The notes under the pieces are model-generated. The model saw nothing but the letters and a program-made list of their open reading frames with translations. It had not been told where the DNA came from and searched no databases. A DNA stretch of 64,000 nt. Source: CAWABB01 sp963701735 (GTDB taxonomy: Bacteria > Bacteroidota > Ignavibacteria > UBA10030 > UBA6906). Location: NCBI GenBank assembly GCA_963701735.1, contig CAVPBI010000026.1, positions 124,001 through 188,000 on the forward strand, in the 5' to 3' direction. Position numbers and translations under genes: made by a program. Shown piece by piece: positions 1-7,016 of the stretch (the first letter of the stretch is position 1; every line of letters starts with the position of its first letter).

Positions 1-113
1 CGGCCTGTCGGAATCGGCGCGAATCCTGCGCCGGTCGCCGCGGCGAGGAGCGCCTCTCCGGTATAGCCGGAGCCGAGGAGAATGAGTGGCCGTGTCCGGG
101 CGATGGTTATGAT
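1..113 (-). CDS. N-terminus of a Rossmann-fold NAD(P)-binding protein (partial, runs off the window)
   Basis: Only about 35 codons are present before the left edge. The minus strand reads through a hydrophobic beta strand into a glycine-rich turn, PLILLGSGYTGEALLAA, which is the GxGxxG dinucleotide-binding motif seen at the N-terminus of SDR/epimerase-type enzymes. No ATG, GTG or TTG is in frame just upstream of the motif, so the start is unresolved and could be hidden by an indel, as in many genes of this window. Substrate cannot be inferred. Confidence 0.45.
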   Translation of the reverse strand, partial: MITIARTRPLILLGSGYTGEALLAAATGAGFAPIPTG

Positions 114-181
114 CGTGCCCTGGTATCGGAGTGAGTGAGAACCGTTGAAGAACCGATTTCGGTTCGTTCCGGAAATGAGGC

Positions 182-204
182 GGCCCGGCGAACGCGGCCG
201 GGCC
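182..204 (-). terminator. GC-rich hairpin downstream of the pyrophosphatase gene
   Basis: A perfect 7-bp stem (GGCCCGG at 182-188 with CCGGGCC at 198-204) has a 9-nt loop and lies past the stop codon of the pyrophosphatase gene on the minus strand. Only a weak T-rich stretch follows, so it is terminator-like rather than a textbook intrinsic terminator. Confidence 0.35.
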
Positions 205-268
205 AGAAGACGATACTGACTGGATTGCTGTGGGTCACGGATCCAGGCTATGGATGGATCCCGATATC

Positions 269-880
269 TTACGAGCCGAACTCTTCATCGTAGTCCGCCA
301 TCGCCGCACGCACGACATTGCAGGCGTGCTCGGCGCCGTACACTTTCTCGACAAACACCTTGGTTTCGTCACCGGGGACGAGCTTGTAGGTGGCGAAGTA
401 GTGCCGGAGTCGTTCCACAAGGACGCCAGGGATATCCTTCACGTCCTGCACATTCTGCCAGAACGTGTCGTTGTTGAGGACGCCGATGATCTTGTCGTCC
501 GCTTCATCGTGGTCGATCATGTGGATGCCGCCGATCACGCGGGCCTCGAGGATGACTTCTGACCGGCTGATCGGGCGCTCGCTGAGCACGCAGATATCGA
601 GCGGGTCCCCGTCGCCGCGGGCCGCATGAGGCGCAAGAGAGCGCACGCGCTGCGCGCAGTAGGTCCGGGGGATGAAGCCATAGAGCGAAGGAGGTTGCGA
701 CGAGCTACGCTGCGGCCGGTCCACGCGCAGGTATCCTGTGGTCTTGTCGACCTCGTACTTCATCAGATCAAACGGCGTGATCTCAATGAATGCGTTGACG
801 ATCTCCGGCGGGTTGGGCCCAACGGGAAGCCCGTGCCAGGGATGCGGCCGCCAGCGATAGAACGGATTTGGAAACGCCAT
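269..880 (-). CDS. ppa: Inorganic pyrophosphatase, family I
   Basis: Hydrolyses cytosolic pyrophosphate to phosphate, pulling biosynthetic reactions forward. The 203-residue product has the family I signature GDGDPLDICV near residue 90, carrying the metal-binding aspartates, preceded by the YGFIPRTYC strand, and a conserved DDKIIGV segment. Its length is normal to slightly long for a bacterial soluble PPase. The ATG at 880 lies only 15 bases from the 3' end of the tRNA-Pro gene, so the two may be co-transcribed from the promoter upstream of the tRNA. No frameshift is seen. Identity is clear; regulation is inferred. Confidence 0.95.
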   Translation of the reverse strand: MAFPNPFYRWRPHPWHGLPVGPNPPEIVNAFIEITPFDLMKYEVDKTTGYLRVDRPQRSSSQPPSLYGFIPRTYCAQRVRSLAPHAARGDGDPLDICVLSERPISRSEVILEARVIGGIHMIDHDEADDKIIGVLNNDTFWQNVQDVKDIPGVLVERLRHYFATYKLVPGDETKVFVEKVYGAEHACNVVRAAMADYDEEFGS

Positions 881-895
881 AGGGATGCTCTTCTG

Positions 896-970
896 TCGGG
901 GCGGAGAGATTTGAACTCTCGACCTCTTGGTCCCGAACCAAGCGCGCTAACCGGGCTGCGCTACGCCCCG
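896..970 (-). tRNA. tRNA-Pro, anticodon CGG
   Basis: The minus strand folds into a complete cloverleaf. It has a 7-bp acceptor stem (CGGGGCG with CGCCCCG), a D arm with GCGC pairs around AGCCCGGTTA, an anticodon stem CTTGG/CCAAG with loop TTCGGGA giving anticodon CGG, a variable region AGGTC, and a T arm GAGAG-TTCAAAT-CTCTC. The discriminator is A, and CCA is not encoded. It decodes CCG proline codons. A sigma70-type promoter lies 53 bases upstream. Confidence 0.95.
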
Positions 971-1022
971 AGGTTCATCTACCAGATATCAACGCGGCCT
1001 GAGCCGTCGTCCACAGCGTTTC

Positions 1023-1051
1023 AATATAAAGAAACCGACTGCTGAAAGCAA
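1023..1051 (-). promoter_or_regulatory. Promoter for tRNA-Pro (and possibly ppa)
   Basis: On the minus strand, TTGCTT (1046-1051) and TATATT (1023-1028) are separated by exactly 17 bp. The predicted transcription start near 1016 leaves about 45 nt before the tRNA 5' end. The same geometry recurs at other promoters in the window. Confidence 0.6.
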
Positions 1052-1077
1052 TCAAAACAGGTCGAAACAGCCTGCCG

Positions 1078-2017
1078 TCAGCTCCCCGGCTCGCCGTCGA
1101 ACAGCGCCAGGACCCTCTCCGCCAGCGCCTCGGACAGATCCCCGGGGGTGCAGTCCACCCAGTGGATCCGGTCATCGGCGTTGAACCACGTCATCTGCCG
1201 TTTCGCATACCGGCGCGAATTCTGCTTGAAGAGCCTGACCATCTCGTCGTAGGTGATGTCCCCGCCCAGATGCCGGAACGCTTCCGCATATCCCACGGTC
1301 TGGAGGGCGTTGAGGGTTGATGCGTATCCGCGCTCCCCGAGAGACTTCGTTTCCTCGAGAAGTCCCCCCTCCAGCATCGCCTCGCACCGCCGCTCGATCC
1401 GCCTGTAGAGTTCCTCCCTCTCCCATCGAAGCCCCACGAAGAACGGATCGAATTCCGTTTCGACCTTTTTATCGCGCTGATGGACGGAGAGTGGCGTGCC
1501 GGTCTGGCGGTACACTTGAAGCGCACGGAGGATGCGGCGCGGGTTAGTCGGCGAGATGCGTGCGGCAATATCCGGGTCCACCCTGCGCAGCTCCTCGAGC
1601 AGCGCACCGACGCCTTTCTCCGTGAGCTCCCGCTCGAGCGCAGCACGCACAATCGGCCTCCGCGCCCGGTCCCTCGAACAGTCCGTCGATCAACGATCGG
1701 ATGTAGAGACCGGAGCCGCCCACCACCAGAGGAAGTCTCCCGCGCGACAGGATGCCATCGATAGCCGCGCGTCCGGCACGGCCGAATTCGCCAGCGCTGT
1801 ACGGCACGTCCGGATCGACGATGTCGATGAAGTGGTAGGGAACCGCGGAGAGATCTGCCGGCGACGGCTTGGCAGTGCCGATGGTGAGGAAGCGATAGAT
1901 CTGGCGGGAGTCTGCCGAAACGATTTCGGCGTCGCGACGGCCGGCGATGGCCCGGGCGACCCCGGTTTTGCCGGACGCCGTGGGCCCGACGAGGACGAGA
2001 ACCCTCCCTTTCACCAT
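1078..2017 (-). CDS. miaA: tRNA dimethylallyltransferase (frameshifted in this sequence)
   Basis: Transfers a dimethylallyl group to A37 of tRNAs reading UNN codons. The N-terminal part has the P-loop GPTASGKTGVA and the SADSRQIYR segment; later come VVGGSGLYIRSL and, in the second frame, the conserved RRYAKRQMTWF motif. The reading frame breaks near 1660, where one extra base in a GGCCG context would restore continuity; total length is 3n+1, as expected for a single insertion. Restored length is about 312 residues, normal for MiaA. Start ATG at 2017 overlaps the pcm stop by 7 bases, indicating translational coupling. I treat it as a functional gene with a sequencing indel. Confidence 0.88.
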
Positions 2018-2643
2018 CCCATCTTGCCCACAAGGGGGACGAACTTGAAGCCGCTGAATTCGCGCCGGGTGAATCTGGCGCCATGCCGCGCGATCACCTG
2101 CAGGGTCTGGATGTCGCGATCGCCGACCGGAATCACGCACCGTCCGCCGTCCGCGAGCTGGTCCAGGAGGGGCTGTGGAACCTCGGGAGCGCCTGCGGTC
2201 ACGATGATCGCATCAAACGGTGCGAACTCGCTCCACCCCACGGTCCCGTCGCCGGCTTTCGACGCAATCCGGTACTTCTGTCGCTCGAACAGCCGCCGCG
2301 CGCCTGCGAGCAGGTCGGAATCGCGTTCGATCGTGAAGACCCGGGCTCCGAGTTCCGCCAGCACGGACGCCTGGTACCCGGAGCCGGTTCCGACTTCCAG
2401 CACCCTCTCTCCCGGCTTCAGCGCAAGGGCCTCGGTCATGATCGCGACGGTGTAGGGTTGCGAGATCGTCTGCCCTTTCCCGATCGGCAGCGCCGAGTCT
2501 TCATAGGCGCGCTGCGTAAACGGCTCCTGCACAAACAGGTGGCGTTCGATCCTGCTCATCGCGGCGATCACGCGCTCGTCGGTGATCCCCCTCGCCCTCA
2601 GCAGGTCGATCATCTCGGCGCGTTCGGTGTTGAAGCGTCCCAT
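2011..2643 (-). CDS. pcm: Protein-L-isoaspartate O-methyltransferase
   Basis: Repairs isoaspartyl residues in aged proteins using S-adenosylmethionine. The 210-residue product has the PCMT N-terminal helix region, the GQTISQPYTVA motif near residue 57, and the SAM-binding motif I VLEVGTGSGYQASVLAEL followed by the acidic strand IERD. The C-terminal segment FVPLVGKMGW matches the conserved PCMT tail. The gene sits 5 bases downstream of cdaA and overlaps miaA, so these genes form a run of co-directional, probably co-transcribed housekeeping genes. Confidence 0.95.
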   Translation of the reverse strand: MGRFNTERAEMIDLLRARGITDERVIAAMSRIERHLFVQEPFTQRAYEDSALPIGKGQTISQPYTVAIMTEALALKPGERVLEVGTGSGYQASVLAELGARVFTIERDSDLLAGARRLFERQKYRIASKAGDGTVGWSEFAPFDAIIVTAGAPEVPQPLLDQLADGGRCVIPVGDRDIQTLQVIARHGARFTRREFSGFKFVPLVGKMGW

Positions 2644-2648
2644 AGACG

Positions 2649-3470
2649 TCAGCCCGGGCTGCTGGTACGCAGGGATCGCCAGGCGGAGACCAGGGATCGC
2701 TCGGCATCCACCGTGAGGCGCGCCTTGAGTTCCTTGCGGAGCGCGGCAGGCGTGAAGCCCCTGGCCAGCGCGCCATTCTCAGCGATCGACACGGTCCCGT
2801 CTTCCTCTGACACGATCACGACGATCACATCCGCCTGTTCGGAGATGCCGAGTCCCGCGCGGTGCCGGGTGCCGAGGAGCTTGCTTTCCCACTGGGTGAT
2901 GTTGGAAAGGGGCAGCGTGCAGCGAGCAGCCTCGACGAGCCGGTCCTTGATGACCACGGCGCCGTCGTGCAGCGGCGACTTGGGGTTGAAGATCGAGAGC
3001 AGCAGCGAGCGGCTGACCAGCGCCTCCAGCCGGGTCCCGGTCTCGACGTGCATCCTGATCCCCGTGGCGCGCGTAAAGACGATCAGTGCGCCGATCTTCC
3101 GACGGGAGAGGTCGGTCACGGCCGCTACGACTTCGTTGATCGACTCGTCCACGTCCATCTTGAGGAAGAGCCGGATGACGGGGTTGCGCCCGACGAGGAC
3201 CAGGAGCCTTCGAAGCTCCGGCTGGAACAGGACGATGAAGGCGATCACCCAGATGTCGGTCAGCGTCCGGAGGATGGCGCTCATGGCCTTGAAGTCGACC
3301 GCCTGCGCGACGAGGGAGAACGAGAGGATGATCAGCAGGCCGGCCAGGATCTGAATCGCGATCGTCCCCTTCATCGCCTGGTAGAGCCGGTAGGCGATGA
3401 ACGAGACCAACGCGATATCGATCAGGTCGGTCAGCGTGACGGTCAGGAAACCGATGTGAAAGAGTTCCAT
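2649..3470 (-). CDS. cdaA: Diadenylate cyclase, CdaA type
   Basis: Makes the second messenger cyclic di-AMP from two ATP at the inner face of the membrane. The 273-residue protein starts with three hydrophobic segments (about residues 10-30, 35-58 and 70-85) followed by the DisA_N (DAC) domain. The two catalytic motifs are visible: DGA at 169-171 within SPLHDGAVVI, and GTRHR at 200-204. This architecture is that of CdaA/YbbP, not DisA. The neighbours folP and pcm give no regulatory partner; in Firmicutes cdaA sits with cdaR and glmM, which are absent here. Identity is strong, physiological role inferred from the family. Confidence 0.93.
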   Translation of the reverse strand: MELFHIGFLTVTLTDLIDIALVSFIAYRLYQAMKGTIAIQILAGLLIILSFSLVAQAVDFKAMSAILRTLTDIWVIAFIVLFQPELRRLLVLVGRNPVIRLFLKMDVDESINEVVAAVTDLSRRKIGALIVFTRATGIRMHVETGTRLEALVSRSLLLSIFNPKSPLHDGAVVIKDRLVEAARCTLPLSNITQWESKLLGTRHRAGLGISEQADVIVVIVSEEDGTVSIAENGALARGFTPAALRKELKARLTVDAERSLVSAWRSLRTSSPG

Positions 3471-3475
3471 GTTCC

Positions 3476-4358
3476 TCAGGATTTGTCATCGGCGTCCGCG
3501 GCGCGGACGGCGTCGGCGACGACGGCGGCGCGGCGAACGGCGCGGATGTCATGGACGCGGACCACATGTGCGCCCGCGAGGATCGCGGCGGTCACGGCTG
3601 CCAGGGTTCCTTCGAGACGCTCTCCGACAGGAAGGTCGAGCACGGCGCCAAGAAACGATTTGCGTGAGGGGCCGACGAGGATCGCGGCCGGCATCGTCGA
3701 GAACCGGCCGAGGCCGGCGATGAGCCGGTAGTTGTCGCGCACGCTTTTGCCGAACCCGATGCCAGGGTCGACGAACATCTGGATGATCCCGTGGTGCCGG
3801 CCGAGGGCGACGGCGTTCATCAGAAATTCCTCGACCTCGCCGAACAGGTCTTCGTACGCCGTGTCGGCCTGCGTCGTCTGCGGCGTCCCGCGCATATGCA
3901 TCACGACCGCGGATGCGCCCGCGCGACCGATCACCTCCGGCATGCGCGGATCCCGGACGAACCCGCTGATGTCGTTGACGATGAGCGCCCCCGCGTCGAG
4001 CGCCGCCCTGGCCACCTCCGATTTGGTGGTGTCGACCGAAACGGGAACCGGGCTTCGCTGTGCGAGCTCGCGGATGACCGGAAGGACTCTGGCCAGCTCC
4101 TCGTCCGCAGGAACGTCCGGCAGCCCCTGCGCCGTATGCCGATCCGCGGGGACGGGTGGACTCTCCGCCCACGTCGATGAAGTCAGCCCCTTCGGACACC
4201 ATCTCCAGGGCGCGCTCCACAGCCCGCGCGGGGTCGGAGAACAGTCCGCCGTCCGAAAAGGAGTCCGGCGTCACGTTCAGGATGCCCATGATGTGCGTGC
4301 GGGCGCCCAGATCGTACGCCCGTCCGCCGAACTTGAACACCGGCCCGGTGTGCAGCAC
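3476..4358 (-). CDS. folP: Dihydropteroate synthase (frameshifted in this sequence)
   Basis: Condenses p-aminobenzoate with dihydropterin pyrophosphate in folate synthesis. Near the N-terminus the DHPS signature HIMGILNVTPDSFSDGG is intact, then FIDVGGESTRP. The frame then breaks around 4130-4150. In the second frame follow SVDTTKSEVA, VNDISGF, the Mg/pterin loop DPGIGFGKS, and the sulfonamide-site GPSRKSF segment. Total length is 3n+1, consistent with one inserted base. Restored product is about 293 residues, typical of FolP. The gene lies 5 bases upstream of cdaA on the same strand. Confidence 0.9.
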
Positions 4359-4382
4359 AGATGACCTCCGGTGGTGAACCGC

Positions 4383-4408
4383 CCGCGGTGATCAGACGAT
4401 CACCGCGG
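4383..4408 (-). terminator. Hairpin between the small basic peptide gene and folP
   Basis: A perfect 11-bp inverted repeat (CCGCGGTGATC at 4383-4393, GATCACCGCGG at 4398-4408) has a 4-nt loop. It falls exactly in the gap after the 33-residue peptide gene and before folP. It lacks a T run on the minus strand, so it could equally be an mRNA-stabilising or processing structure. Confidence 0.4.
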
Positions 4409-4412
4409 CGGG

Positions 4413-4514
4413 TCAGACTGTCTTCTTCTTCTCGTACAGCACCCGCCGTTTCGCCTTTGTCTTCTCGACGGCCTTCTTGTGCTTCTTGCGGACGTTACGC
4501 GTCTTCTTGTTCAT
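4413..4514 (-). CDS. 33-residue lysine/arginine-rich peptide
   Basis: An ATG at 4514 with GGAG about 8 bases upstream opens a 33-codon frame ending in TGA. The product begins MNKKTRNVRKKHKKAVEK and is more than half Lys or Arg, with no hydrophobic segment. This composition is that of very small ribosome-associated or RNA-binding proteins, but I cannot assign a named family. It is followed by an 11-bp hairpin and then folP. Its size is below the usual gene-calling cutoff. Confidence 0.55.
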   Translation of the reverse strand: MNKKTRNVRKKHKKAVEKTKAKRRVLYEKKKTV

Positions 4515-4654
4515 GCATGCTCCATGCTGGGATCAGAGATAACCGTCATTCGCCACGATCTTCTCGAGAGATTCGATCTGATCGGGCGACGGAATGACGC
4601 GTTCGAAATTTCCAACGATGATAGCCAAAACTGCGGCGAACCGCAACAAAGAAA

Positions 4655-4705
4655 CCTGTCCCGGCGGGTTGAGAACCCTCACGGGGCCTCCCCCACCGGG
4701 ACAGG
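4655..4705 (-). terminator. 51-nt three-way-junction hairpin element after iscX, terminator-like
   Basis: A 10-bp outer stem (CCTGTCCCGG at 4655-4664, CCGGGACAGG at 4696-4705) encloses two perfect mini-hairpins, GGGTT-GAG-AACCC and GGGG-CCT-CCCC. On the minus strand it is followed directly by TTTCTTTGTT and lies about 20 bases past the iscX stop, so it can act as the terminator of the Fe-S operon. The elaborate inner structure is unusual for a simple terminator and could mark a small dispersed repeat. Confidence 0.55.
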
Positions 4706-4725
4706 TTGGCATGGACGACTGCACA

Positions 4726-4928
4726 CTACTGTTGGAGCGCCTCGTACCAGGACGCCTGGATCGCTTCCAGTCGTTCCGCGCTGGCAGCGCCGGGGTCATC
4801 GACGAAACCCGGCAACGCCGACACCAGTGCCGCGAGCTCCTGCGGCGCGACCGGAGCGGGTTGCGCCCCGGGTGCGCCGCCGCCAGCGCGGCAGCGATCG
4901 CGTCGACGTCCTGCCAGGTCAGCGTCAT
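4726..4928 (-). CDS. iscX: IscX-like Fe-S assembly adaptor (frameshifted, easily missed)
   Basis: IscX is a small acidic protein that binds IscS and modulates iron delivery to the scaffold. The frame opens MTLTWQDVDAIAAALAA and breaks near 4870 in a GGGG run. Adding one G gives a continuous product of about 66 residues, continuing with ELAALVSALPGFVDD and SAERLEAIQASWYEALQQ. Length, the W-x-D start, the central hydrophobic-Pro-x-F-DD segment and the C-terminal EAIxxxWYE helix all match IscX. Its place after the SUF cluster supports the call. Length is 3n+2, consistent with one missing base. Confidence 0.8.
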
Positions 4929-4938
4929 GGGGGCGGAC

Positions 4939-5565
4939 TTACTTCGCGTACTTCGCGAACCGGGCGTTGACGCGGCCCCAGTGGAGGTTCGCGATGAAGT
5001 TGTCGATGTACGCGGCGCGCTTCGGGCCGTCCTTGTGGTAATAGGCGTGCTCGAACACGTCGACCGGGATCAGGGGGATGCCGCCCCAGATGGCGCCGTA
5101 GTGGTGCTCATCCACCGTGACGTTCAGCAGGCGCTTGGAATACAGCATGTCGTACACGAGCACGCCCCAGCCGCTCAGCTTCGCGGACACGGCGGACGCC
5201 TTGAAGTCGGCCTTCCACGCATCCACGGACCCGAACTCCTTTTCGATCGCCGCCTTCACCTCGGGACCCTTCGAGACGTCGCCGTCGCCGCCCATCACCT
5301 CCCAGTAGATGTCGTGCAGCACCGTCCCCGCGTGGTTCCAGGTGGTGCGGCGTTTCAGCTCGCCGACGACGCTGTAGTTGCCGTTGGCGGCCGACCGGTC
5401 GGCGGTTTCGAGCGCCTTCTCGATCGTGTTCAGCGCGGTCACGTACCCCTTGTGATGCGTATTGTAGTGCCAGTCCGACGTCTCCGCATCGATGACGGGG
5501 AGGAGGATCTTCTTCGCCTCGTCGTCCGAGTACGGACGCGGATTGAACTTCCATTCGTACGCCAT
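4939..5565 (-). CDS. sod: Superoxide dismutase, Fe/Mn type
   Basis: Dismutates superoxide. The metal ligands are recognisable: His in HYNTHHKGYV, His in WNHAG, and the Asp and His of VDVFEHAYYH. Also present are LSGWGVLVYD and the C-terminal NLHWGRVNARF. The start is taken at 5565 because AAGGAG lies 8 bases upstream of ATG GCG, giving 208 residues. However, the frame stays open to an ATG at 5685 that would add about 40 residues beginning MKRRTFVRTVAAGSM, which looks like a Tat signal. The gene sits between the iscA-like gene and iscX at the end of the Fe-S operon, fitting oxidative-stress protection. Metal choice cannot be decided by eye. Confidence 0.93.
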   Translation of the reverse strand: MAYEWKFNPRPYSDDEAKKILLPVIDAETSDWHYNTHHKGYVTALNTIEKALETADRSAANGNYSVVGELKRRTTWNHAGTVLHDIYWEVMGGDGDVSKGPEVKAAIEKEFGSVDAWKADFKASAVSAKLSGWGVLVYDMLYSKRLLNVTVDEHHYGAIWGGIPLIPVDVFEHAYYHKDGPKRAAYIDNFIANLHWGRVNARFAKYAK

Positions 5566-5710
5566 TGTACCGATCTCCTTCTGAGGTTGACTTGATGTTG
5601 GAATTCCGATTGATCCCGCCTTCCGCGGGAGAGCGGCAAGCATGCTGCCCGCCGCGACTGTTCGAACAAACGTGCGCCGTTTCACTGGTCGCCTGCCTTT
5701 CGTGTTCTCA

Positions 5711-6079
5711 TCAGACGCCGAACGAGCTGCCGCAGCCGCACGTGCGCGCCGCCTGCGGATTGTTGAAGACGAACCCCTTGCCGTTCAGGCCGTCGCTGAA
5801 ATCCAGCACGGTTCCGGACAGATAGAACAGGCTCTTCTGGTCGATATACACTTTCACGCCCTGGCACTCGAACACCCTGTCGGTATTCTTCGCCTGCTCG
5901 TCGAACCCGAGCACATACGAGAGCCCGGAGCAGCCGCCGCCCTTGACGGACAGGCGCAGCCCGTGTTCGGCGGGGATGTTGTTGGCGGCCTTCAGGCGAG
6001 CGACTTCCGCCGCCGCCTTTTCGGTCAGTTCGATCGATTCGTTCAGGACGGGCCTGTCAAGCGTGGTGTTGGTGGACAT
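5711..6079 (-). CDS. A-type Fe-S carrier (IscA/SufA/ErpA family)
   Basis: Carries and inserts assembled Fe-S clusters into target proteins. The 122-residue product is a HesB-like domain with the three conserved cysteines: one in GGGCSGLSY, and two in the C-terminal TCGCGSSF. IDQKSLFYLSGTVLDF and GKGFVFNNP are typical of the family. It is encoded inside the SUF operon, between the SufT-like gene and sod. A duplicated ribosome-binding segment lies just upstream. Distinguishing SufA from ErpA or IscA is not possible from the motif alone. Confidence 0.93.
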   Translation of the reverse strand: MSTNTTLDRPVLNESIELTEKAAAEVARLKAANNIPAEHGLRLSVKGGGCSGLSYVLGFDEQAKNTDRVFECQGVKVYIDQKSLFYLSGTVLDFSDGLNGKGFVFNNPQAARTCGCGSSFGV

Positions 6080-6083
6080 CGTG

Positions 6084-6123
6084 TATCTCCCTGTTGTCAG
6101 AATGTATCTCCCTGTGGTCAGAA
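6084..6123 (-). repeat. Tandem 20-21 bp repeat carrying two Shine-Dalgarno copies
   Basis: Two nearly identical copies of GTATCTCCCTGTKGTCAGAA (plus strand) stand head to tail immediately upstream of the A-type carrier start at 6079. Read on the minus strand, each copy contains AGGGAGATAC, so the gene has two consecutive candidate ribosome-binding sites; only the proximal copy is correctly spaced. This looks like a recent slipped-strand duplication. Confidence 0.7.
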
Positions 6124-6129
6124 ACAGTG

Positions 6130-6486
6130 CTAGAATCCAAGTTCAAGTTTCGCGGCCTCGCTCATCATGCTGGGGTTCCAGGGCGGGGACCAGACGACGT
6201 TCACCCGCACGGCGGTCACGCCCTGCACCTTCCCGACTCTCATTTCGACGTCGCGCGGCAGCGATTGGGCCGCCGGGCAGTGGGGCGAGGTGAGCGTCAT
6301 CGTGACGGTCACGACACCATCAGTGCCTGCCGCGACGTCATAGATAAGTCCCAGGTCGTAGATGTTCACCGGGATCTCGGGGTCATAGCAGAGGCGGATC
6401 GCCTCGACCGCCTGATTCTGGATCACCGTCTGCTCGATCGTGCTGAGGCCCTGGGTCACCGGGGTTGTGTTCTCTGCTGCATCCAT
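6130..6486 (-). CDS. MIP18/DUF59 Fe-S protein maturation factor (SufT/PaaD-like)
   Basis: Proteins of this family help mature Fe-S proteins and are common in SUF operons. The product has the conserved CYDPEIPVNIYDLGLIYDV block and TLTSPHCPAAQSLP with the family cysteine, then VNVVWSPPWNPSMMS near the C-terminus. The frame is open to an ATG at 6504, but the ATG at 6486 with AGAGGAAG upstream is the better start, giving 118 residues. It lies between sufU and the A-type carrier gene. Confidence 0.9.
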   Translation of the reverse strand: MDAAENTTPVTQGLSTIEQTVIQNQAVEAIRLCYDPEIPVNIYDLGLIYDVAAGTDGVVTVTMTLTSPHCPAAQSLPRDVEMRVGKVQGVTAVRVNVVWSPPWNPSMMSEAAKLELGF

Positions 6487-6568
6487 AGTGTCTCTTCCTC
6501 TCAACCGATCGTCCGGCTCGCCCGGTGCGCTTGTGTCGCTGCGGGGCTGTCGGGCCGCCGCTTCCGGT

Positions 6569-7016
6569 CTATTCCGTCGTCACGGCGCCGCCGGAGTCTT
6601 CCTGCAGCGCCGAGTGCAGCGTGTGCCACGCCAGGCTCGCGCACTTCACGCGCGCAGGGAATTCGCTCACGCCGGCAAACGCGGCAAGCTTTCCGACGGC
6701 GTCCCCTTCCGACCCTTCCCCCTTCACCATCCGGTGGAACGACCGGTAGAGCAGTTCCGCTTCGGGGACGGTTTTTCCTTTCATGAGCGACGTCATGACG
6801 GACGCCGAGGCCTTTGATATCGCGCAACCCGCTCCGGTGAAGCTGACGTCCGCGATCCGGCCGTCCTGCATCTTCACGTAGACCGTGTAATGGTCTCCGC
6901 ACAGAGGGTTGTACCCCTCGATGGAGCGCGTGGCATCCTCGCATCGCACGAAAGTTGCGCGGGCTCCTGTTGTGGTCGAGGATGACCTCCTGGTACAGCT
7001 CGCGAAGCGAGGACAT
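6569..7016 (-). CDS. sufU: SufU-type Fe-S scaffold/sulfur acceptor (frameshifted in this sequence)
   Basis: SufU accepts sulfur from SufS, and the family shares the IscU fold. The first frame gives MSSLRELYQEVILDHNRSPRN; the second, entered near 6940, gives GYNPLCGDHYTVYV, FTGAGCAISKASASVM and RVKCASLAWHTL, supplying the three conserved cysteines and the Asp next to the first. The 18-residue insert before the C-terminal cysteine, present in SufU but not IscU, appears to be there. Length is 3n+1, so one inserted base explains the break. The start codon overlaps the sufS stop (TAATG). Confidence 0.87.

Noticed and set aside
4533..4650. Peptide frame ending IESLEKIVANDGYL upstream of the small basic peptide
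   Set aside because: It is only the tail of the broken iscX frame running through the hairpin; no start codon with a ribosome-binding site was found.
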